The notes beneath the pieces were generated by a model. It made no database searches. It was given only the letters and a program-made list of their open reading frames with translations, and was not told the origin of the DNA. 11,114 nucleotides of DNA. It comes from Lentisphaeria bacterium (GTDB lineage Bacteria; Verrucomicrobiota; Lentisphaeria; Oligosphaerales; Lenti-02). This document shows positions 1-9,000 of the stretch, in pieces (position 1 is the first letter of the stretch; each line of letters begins with the position of its first letter). Made by a program: the position numbers and the translations under genes. Location: the NCBI GenBank assembly GCA_023145395.1, contig JAGLDW010000454.1, positions 1 to 11,114 of the forward strand, in the 5' to 3' direction.

Positions 1-3000
1 TGCCCGGTGGGGACATTCTGGTCGTCCAGTTCCGGGCGTCCAAAGGCGCTCATCAGATGGATGGCGTTCAGGCCTGCGTCCTGGCCGAGTCCGGCTTCCC
101 ATACCACCAGCACGCCGCCTGCGGAGTCCGCAGGTGTGTGGGACACAATGCGTGGCACTCGGCCGATGGCCTCGGGGATGGGCGCGCCCTGCTCGTCTGC
201 CAAAAGATTCCAAGTATCAGTTCCCGCTGCCCAGAAAGCATGCCAAACAACACCGCCCCGACACCAGACCAGGTGCAGATTTCCGGCAGCGTCCGCCGTC
301 ATATTTGGTTTTTGATCCCCGGGATCGTCAGCGGGTGCTTGAAGCGGGTATTGCTCTTCAACCGGAGTCGCCTCGAGGAGCAGTCCCGTCCGGTCGGTGT
401 CCGGGGTGATTTCCATGGTGATGGGTGGATCAAGCTCGTAGCCTTCCGCGATCAAGCGGTAGGTGGTCGGCGCGATATCGCGAAAGACAAACTTTCCATC
501 GGGCGCGGTGGTGGCCGCGTAGATGAAACCGATGTCCGAATGCAGCGCCATCCGCACGTTCCCCAGCATGACACCGGCGGGTGCGACACGGAGGAAACCA
601 GTCACGGCGGAGCCCGGTTCCCCGTAGCCGCGTCTCACCGCCATTCGCAACAGCGTGCCGACCTCGAAGGTGGGGCGTTCCTGGCGCCATTGCCGCAGGG
701 CATCCGCGCGCAGACCGTTGGCAAAGCTGGTGTAAGTGGTGCCAAAGTGATTGTGGAGATACTCCAGCATGCGCTGGTTGGCGGCTAGAGACATGTCCTC
801 TTCCTGCACGGATTCGTCCAGCTCGCCCCAGTCCAGCATCTGCTCGTCGCCATGTTCGAGACTGCGCACGCCGAACCAGAACTGGCTGACGCCGACGCCT
901 TTGAAGGCAATCTGTACTCGGAATCGGCTGCCGGGGGGCAGGCGGTCGGCGGGGCCCGTGCGATTGATGCCCAGGAATTGGAGAGGCTTGTTGCTCCACT
1001 CGTCCGCTGGATTCAGGCGCATCTTGGGAAACATCTCCCGGAGGCGATTCCCGGTGGCTCGGAAGTAGAGCAGTGGCGCCGGAATGTCGCAGTCGCCCTG
1101 ATTTCCGTACTCAATCCAGGCTGAGTATTGTCTGTACTGCGTGGCATTTCTGGGAGCTAGCACCCGCAATTCTAGCTTGCCGCCGCTACCTCTGGTGACG
1201 TTGACGGCCTGTTCGTGGGTGATGGTGACCTCGGCGCGTGCGGAGTCCGCGGGATTGGTCAGGCGCAGCTCGTACTGCCCAAGCTCGGCACCCGCGAGAT
1301 CAACCTGTGCGTGCAGAAGGGTGGGGCTGGCGAAGAACACCTCGGCGGCTGGGTGCTCCGTTCCACCGGGGGCGATGAGCACAACCTGGGTATCCGGCTG
1401 GAAGCGGGCGCCCTCGATGCGGAAGGTGGTGGGTCCGGCATTGCCCACGGAGTTCGGAGAGCATGCGGTCACCTCGAAATGCAGGTAGGTCGCAGTCAGG
1501 CTGTAGTCGCCGCCATTGGGTAGCGCCTGGGCGCGTAGCAGAATGTAGTAGCGTCCGCTCCGGGTGCCGCTGACCACGATTTTCTGATCGGGCCGGAAGA
1601 TGTTGGTGTAGGTGTAGTCTGCGCTCACGGCCGTGGGCACATCGCCATGGAGAACGAACAGCTCGGTGGAGGCGGCGCGGTCGCTGCAGACCAGGGCGAT
1701 TTCCAGATCCTTGCCAGCTTCCACATCCACGGCGTAGTAGTAGTCGTGGTTCAGGACCATGGCTTGGCTGACGGTGGCGGTGTGGATGATGCCGTCATCA
1801 TCGTCGTCGTCGGGATCGTCCTCGATGATCAGGCGTTCGACCGAAGTGTCGAGGCGGTTGTCCGCAGCCACTGCCGCGTCGTTGTTGGTTTCGTCGCCCT
1901 CGATGATGTTTTGGTGCACATCCGTGCGCACGATCAGGTAGTGAAGGCCTTCGGAGACGGCGGGCAATGTGAGGTTGACGGTGCGATGCCATGAGGCGCC
2001 CACCTCCAGGGCGGTGGGGGAAGTCCCGTTTGTCTCGCCCACAAAGAGATCGTCCACGTCCCATTCCGGATCGGTGCTCAGGTAGATTGCATCGACCCAG
2101 CGGGAGCGTGGCAGGTTGAATTGGCCATGGTTTTCCACGTCCCACTCGAGGTGGAAAGAGTCTCCTGGATGCAATGGCACGGATTCTCTGGCGCTGGTGA
2201 GCGTGACATTGGTGACTTGTAGATCGTAGGCACCATTTGCGGGCAGGACGACTGTGAAGACATCCTCTTCGGAGCTGGCCGTGGCATTGTTCTGTTCGCC
2301 GGCGCGTTCGTAGATGGTTTCACTGCTGTCCGCCACGAGGATCAGGTAGAACTCGCCACCGAGTCCGACTGGTATGGTGAAGTCGATCTGATTGATCCGG
2401 CTGGCACCGGGTTCGAGAGCTTGGTGATTACGGGCGTAGCCCACGCGGACATCGCGTTCGTCCAGATAGCGGTCGCGAGACAAAAAGGCCGCGTCGATCC
2501 AGCTCCGCTGCACGGTGGAGACCGATCCCGTATTGGTGATTGTGTATTCGACATGCATGACCTCTTGACCGGAGAGAATCTCGGCGGGTTGGCCGTTGGT
2601 TTGGGCCAATGAGGGCTCGGCGGCGCTCAGGTCGATGGTGCTGATCTCCAAGTTGGGGACCTCGGCCAGAACGACCTCGAAATGCGCGCCATCGCTGGAA
2701 ATGTTGTTGCCTTCGCTCTGCTCCTCCACATCACGGTAGCAGTTTGTTTTCACAAAGACAAACCAGGAGCCCTGGAGATCAATATCCAAGTCAATGCCAG
2801 TGGCGACCGTGTACGATTTTCCAGTACCCAATCCAGTGGTGCGGTCGTGCTCCGCCACCTTCACGTCCTGGACGTCCAGGATGGCATCGGCAGACAGATA
2901 GATCTTGTCGGTCCACCTACCTTGTTCCTCGGGCGTGGCACCGCCGAGATTGGCGACGGTGTAGCTGTAGGAAAGGCGCGTGCCGGAGAGGATGGGGGGG

Positions 3001-6000
3001 GCGGTGTTGATGGCATGGGCGGTGACCACGAGGTCGGGCAGGACGAAGGGCAGAATATCGACTGCTCCGCTAGTCCAGACATTGTTGTCCTCGTTGTCCA
3101 TTTCGTAGATGTCACCATGGGGTTTGTCGTCGAAGATTCCCATTTCCACATGATCGGTCCAGACTACGAAATGCAGACGTAGCGGAGCGTCTGCGGGGAG
3201 TTGAAGGATGGCACGACGGGTGCTTGTTGCATCTGGGGCAAGCTTGCCGGGGGCGGGAAATGCCGCGTTGAATGGTGTTTGGACTGGGAAGGGCGCGTCG
3301 GCGCCTTTGATGTAGACCTGGTCCATCCAGGTGCCTTGGCCTTGGGCGCCGGTGTGTCCATTGCCCTGGTTTTGCACGGTCCATTCCAGCGTGATTGGAC
3401 GGCCCTGCATGCGCTGCTCGGGTGGAGTCACCACGCGAAGCCCCGTGGGGACCAGGTCGGGAAGCACGCTGGGCGGCGCAATCGTGGTCGGTGCGGGAGG
3501 ATGCACGAAATTGTTGCCCTTGTTGTGCAGAGACGCAGGCCCTTCGTAGATCTCCTCGGCGGTGACGACCACGATGTAGTAGTCGCCAAAGAGATTGATG
3601 GGCACCTTCCCGCTAAGCGTCGCGGTGTAGTGCCAGTCCTCGCTGGCGTCGGGCGGATTGGGCATGGCTTGGAGCATTCCCGTATGGAGGCGGGTGCCAA
3701 GCTGGAAGTCGGTGATTTCGTTGACATGTCCGCTGCGCGACAGCCAGACCTCGTCGTTCCAGGAATGCTCGTCGGTGACGGTGTACCCTCGGTTCTCCAC
3801 TCGCCATTGCACGCGCATGTTTTTCCCAGCCTTCAGGAAGGCTGGATCGGTCAGGCAGATGATGGAGTCGGGAGCCACAAGCACGTCCGGAGGTGGTGTT
3901 GCCACTACGCGGACTTTGGTCGGCGCGACTCCTACATTGCCTCCGAACCGGCTGCCCCGGCGCCCGTTGTCGGCTACGATCAAGAGAAAGTATTCGCCCG
4001 GGGGCAATTGGTTCGAGACGGCATTTCTGGCGACATTATGCTCTAGGCGGTCCTGTTCTCCCGCCGCCAGCGCCTGCTCGTGGAGGTAGCGATTGCCCAG
4101 CCAAAAATCACTTGCATCGTAGATTGGGTCGTCTGACAACGCCCAGCCGTCTTCCCAATCGGAGCCTGTCATGGCAAGCGTGCCCACATTCTTGGCAGTC
4201 CAACTGGCCACTACTTTCTGGCCGGCGACCACAATGGGCGTTTCCACCACGATGTCGTCGGCCGGGTCGGCTGGTTCCACTTGCGTCGGGTCGTCGTACG
4301 AGGAGAGGATCGCCACGAAGGCGTGGTCTTCGAGCAGCAAGGGGACATGGGTGGTGACCGCTTCGCCTCCGTCGTTCGCCGAAACACCCTCGTTGTCATC
4401 TTCGCCCTGATGCTCGTGGACGTCATCGGCCACGTCGGTCTTGACGACCAGGTAGTAGTCTCCCTCGGGAAACTCCCAGGGGAGGACCAACTCCCAGGTT
4501 TGTGTGTAGCTCTGGCCCGGCTCCAGGTAGGATTGTCTGGGCCGACGGGCCAACCAGGTGGTTTCGCCATAGAGATTGGGTGTGGTGCTGAAGTAGAGGT
4601 CATCATGCCACATGGTGCTTCCGGTGCCGGCGGGACCAGTGTTTGTGATCGTCCACTCCGCCGTCAGGTGCAGTTGATTGTCGCGCTTTCGCAGTTGCTG
4701 GATGCGCACGAGAGGGACGGTCAAGTTCGGCGTCTGGGGCACGGTGATCTCGAAGGGGGCGGATACCAGAGTGTTGTTGTGCTCCGCCTGGATGGTTGCG
4801 CTGTGTTCGAAGAGATCGTCGTCGCTGTCGACCTCAACCACCAGGTAGTAGGTGCCCGTGATCTCGCCAGGCAGTTGCAGTTCGGCTTGCTCCATGTAGA
4901 GCATGGGTGTGGCCGGATCATTGGTGCTGGGCAGGTTCAAACCCTCGTGGGTGATTTCCGCAAGCAGCAAGTCCGTTTGATCCAGCACTTCGTCATCAGA
5001 CAAGTAGATTTTCTCCTTCCACAATCCGGTCGCCGGCCCTGTGCCAGCGTTTTCCACCTGCCAAAATGCAGTGAAAACACTCTTGGCAGGAACGTTGTCT
5101 GGTCGAATGATCGCCAGCGGCGTGAGATCTGGGAAGGGACCGAGGGAGGCCACCAGAGGGAGGGGCTGGGAGAGATTGTTGACCAGCAAGTCGTTTTCGT
5201 AGACTACGTTCATAACATCGGTTTTGACGAAGGCGTACCATATGTCCGCATCCCCGGGCGGCAGCCGGAAAGAGGTCACAGCGGTGTATTGTCCGCCTCT
5301 GGGCAGGGAGGCATCATGGCGCAACGATCCCACCAGCGTGTCCCCGGGATTCCAGATATTGTCGTCGGACAGGTAGACCCGATCCTCCCAATATCCCTCT
5401 TCGCCACTGGCCTCGGCACCAGTGCCGTTTGTGTCCTGATTCTGCACAGTCCACTGCACCTGCACCACTTGGCCCGTGTGGACATCCGCATCGTTCTCCG
5501 GCTGCAGACGAACCAGGGCGGAGCAGTTCAGGTCGGGATGAGGCGGCAGGGCGATGTCGAACTGGTTGGAGATGCCCAGGTTGTTGCCCTCGCGCCCAGG
5601 TTCCGGGATATCGGTTCCGCTATCCGCGTAGATCTTGATCTGCCAACGATCCTCGACGAACTGGGGCAGAGTGATCTCCTTGGTGAGAGTGACCGTGCTG
5701 TGGGCGGGAACCGTGTAGTCCAGGTAGAAGTCCAGAAGGTGTGCGTCCACTTGGATCCAGAAGGAAATTTCGCCTGCCTCGAATTCGCCCGTGTAGGTCA
5801 GCACTCGTTTTTCATGCACGTTGATTTCTGAGGTGACTACGGTGCCGGGGGCATCGTGTCCGAGGGCCTGGTCGATCGTCCAATGCGGCTGCCCGTTGGC
5901 ATCGTCGCTGGATGCGAACCCCGCAGGCAAGCCCGGACCGTCGAAGGCAATGGTGGTGACTGTTCCCCTGGTTGCTGCCAGCGGCATGGTCAAATCGTCG

Positions 6001-9000
6001 ATCCAGGCGCCATTCACTCCTGTGGATTCCGAGGAAATGCGGGAGAAGGTCCAGGCCAGAGCGTGTGTGCCTGCCGTGACCGGGATATGTATCTGCACCC
6101 AGTTTCCAGCGGTGCCTTCGTGGGTCAGACGTGACTCGGGATGCCTGAAGAAGTCAAGATTCTGTGTTTCCTCGCTGACGGGATTGTACAGCTTGATGAG
6201 ATCCGCCCAGGCACCCACGGCATCGAGGTCGCCGCTGTTCTGCAGTTGGTAGACCAGCGTGAAAGTCTCCCCGCCTGCCTTGTCCGTAATGGTCTCGATC
6301 CAGGGAATACTGAAATCCACCGCCGGCGCTTCGCTCAGCCACAGGCGGTAGACGGCGACGTTGTTGCCCCGCTCCACTTCGGGCACGTCGCTGTGGTAGT
6401 TGGTGAAGACTTTCAGGTAGAGGGGCTGGCCTGCCGACCAGTTGTAACGCCATTGTGGCAGAGTCACGGTTTCATCTTGCGTGTAGCTCTCATTCGGTGC
6501 CAAATCGTTGGGGCGTGGAAATTCGGCTAGAGTCACGTCATCCACGGAGATGCTGGCAGTCGTGTTCAACGAGACGACGAGCCGATCCCTCCAGGTGTCC
6601 TCTCCCGGTGACACGGTGCCCAGGTTCTGGATCGTCCAGGTGACTTGACCGGTGCCTCCGCTATGCCAGGGCGAGGCTTCGCTGCCCAGTTCCAGACTGC
6701 CAATAGGTCCGGTGGGATGGGTTACCGCCAAGTCGATCTGGCCAATCTGAATCGCAGTTCCACGGGCGATCACATTGTTGTCTTCACCACCGCCGTTGCC
6801 GTCGTCCTCCAGGGTCGCATCATCCGTGTCGATCACCAGGTAGGCGTAGATTTGCTCGTCGTTATTCTGATCTACGACATTTGCGGTGGGAACGGTCGTC
6901 TCGACGACATGCTCAGCGTCTGGAGCGAGTCCGTCTTGGATGCTGGAGTAGGTGCTCGCGGCGTAGCTGTTTGGATCGACCCGTGCCTGCTCCCAGGTGT
7001 CAAAGTCCGAGAAGAGCACCTCGTTTTTCCAGGATCCAGGAGTGCGTCCCGCGCCCTGATTCAGGATGGTGTACTGAATGTGGATGGGGTTGTCGAGAAC
7101 CACGGAGCCGTCCGTGGAGAATGCGGTTGGGACAATGTCGCACGCTTGCACGGACAGGATATCCTCGTCGGTAATGGCGGCTGGCTGGAGATGTTCGTTG
7201 TTGTCCTCGGCAGTCTCAGGAACTGCATCGCTGTAGTCGGTGATGATTCGTACTTGGTACGCGCCCGTGGGCAAGTCGGCAGGCAGAGTGGCCGTCATGG
7301 TGGTTGTGCGATCGTCACCGGGCTCGAGGGCGCTGCCGTTGGCATGCGTGGTCAGCGAGAAGACTTGCCTGTTGTCGTTCACCAGGGCGAGGGAGTCGTG
7401 CCAGGTGGGAAGGGCCGGTGTCGCTTCCTGGTTGCGAATGGTCACTTCCACGGAGAAACTCGCACCCCGCGTGGCGGTGAGAGGAAAGTCCACTTCGGTG
7501 ACAGTCAGGTCCGGGAGCGCGGGCGCACGCAGCGTGATTGCTCTATCGAAATCGTTGTTGTCCTCCAGGGAATACTCTTCGACCTGATCGGACGAATCGG
7601 CCGTCACACGCAGGGAGAACGCACCATCCATGCGATTATAGAACGTGCTTTTCACCCGCCGCCAGGTGCTCTCGCCCGGAGCTAGGCGTTCGTCGATGAA
7701 GAATTTGAGCACATCGCCCATGCCGCCGTCCATGTCCAGGTGGAACCAGAAAGAGACTTCTCCGGGGCTGCTCAGATTCACTTCGGTCTCCAGCGTGCCC
7801 CAGTCGCCTACATCGAGGCCCGTGCCAATGCCCACGGCCGTGTCGCTTTCGTGCCCGGCAAATGCGTCCAAGGTCGTCCAGGGTGCTTCGTTGCCATTTG
7901 CGGCCGTGGTGGCCCAATTCGAAAAACCGTTGGCCGCAGGCGGAAGACTGGGGGCAATCGCTTGCTCGAAATCTTCGAGATGGACCGTGCGACTGTCGTC
8001 GGTCACCTTCAGATCGTCGAGAAACACCCGATGTGCGCCGCCGTCCTGGGAGCCTCGGCTGTAGTGCCAGCGCAGAATGTGTCGGCCCGCCTCCACTGGC
8101 ACGGTCACTTGTCGCCAAGCGGCTTGGGCCGTGTTTTGCTGCCAGACGTGAGCCGCGCTGTCGTGCCAGCCGAGGAATTGCTCCTGGGCTTCGTTATGGC
8201 GCAGAGTGACCGAGTCGTTCCAGGCATCCCCGACTGGCCCAGTGCCCTGGTTCTTGACTTGGTAGCGTACGACGACCGGGCGGCCCCAGAGGTAGTCGCC
8301 TTCGATGGGCGCGCCAATCTGTTCGATCTCGATCTGGGTCACGACCAGGTCGGGTGCCAGCGCGGAGGCGATGGTGAGTGGCTCGCTCGCCAGGTTGTTG
8401 GCTGTGTCGAGGTATTCGTCGAAGTAGATGTTGTTCCAGTTGGTGGCTGCCAGGAGGTGCAGGCTGGCGGGATCCTCTGCGAATTGGGGGATGGTCAGCG
8501 TGTGCTGCCGATCGACGAAGGCGCCGGGACCAAGCATGGTGGTGTTCGTCTCTGTGCCCATTGCGGTGTCCGCACTGGAGATCCGGGTGTCGGTGGAAAG
8601 ATAGAACTCGTCAGTCCAAGCCACGGCGGTAGCCAGGGCACCCAGATTGGTGATGCGGTAGGACACGGTCACCTCATCGCCCCAGGCGTAGAAGCCGTTC
8701 TGGTCGGGGGACAGGGTGGATATCTCGATCTTGAGGTCCGGATGGGGTGGCGCCAGAATCCGGATGGCACCACCGAACCCGTTCTCGCGGTCGCCCGTGC
8801 CCAACTCCGAGTTGTCATTTTCTCCGCCGAGAAAACCACCGCCAGCCTCGCCCTCGTCGACGGCGCTCGGATCCCATGATGGGTCAGGGAAATCCACATC
8901 GATCACCACCCAGCGGTCGCCAATGGCTTCCAGAGTGTCGGGGAGAAGAACCGTTTTGGTGCGGGTGATCGAAGCGTCCGGCTGGAGGCCCGTGCCTGCT

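Noticed and set aside
430..999. Minus-strand open frames in other phases (430-999, 7636-8118, 1798-2145)
   Set aside because: They are Arg/Pro/His-rich out-of-frame readings of the giant gene, typical of GC-rich DNA.
1788..1817. Dockerin, thrombospondin type 3 or RTX calcium repeat
   Set aside because: Only one Asp-rich loop is present, without the repeated D-x-D-x-D/N-G or G-G-x-G-x-D nonapeptide units.
57..4046. Plus-strand open frames at 57-788, 1647-1994, 2682-3182 and 3201-4046
   Set aside because: All are the codon-aligned antisense phase of the giant gene; no independent coding signal.
4281..5831. Plus-strand open frame of 516 codons
   Set aside because: It is codon-aligned antisense to the minus-strand gene (its codons are exact reverse complements). 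The translation has no recognisable domain, while the minus frame encodes CARDB repeats 9 (part) to 12. It is open because the real gene rarely uses Leu TTA/CTA and Ser TCA codons.
6645..8879. Plus-strand open frames at 6645-7685 and 7740-8879
   Set aside because: They are in the same antisense phase as the one above and mirror CARDB repeats 4-8. Low-complexity V/G/D-rich translations, no domain, no ribosome-binding-site logic.
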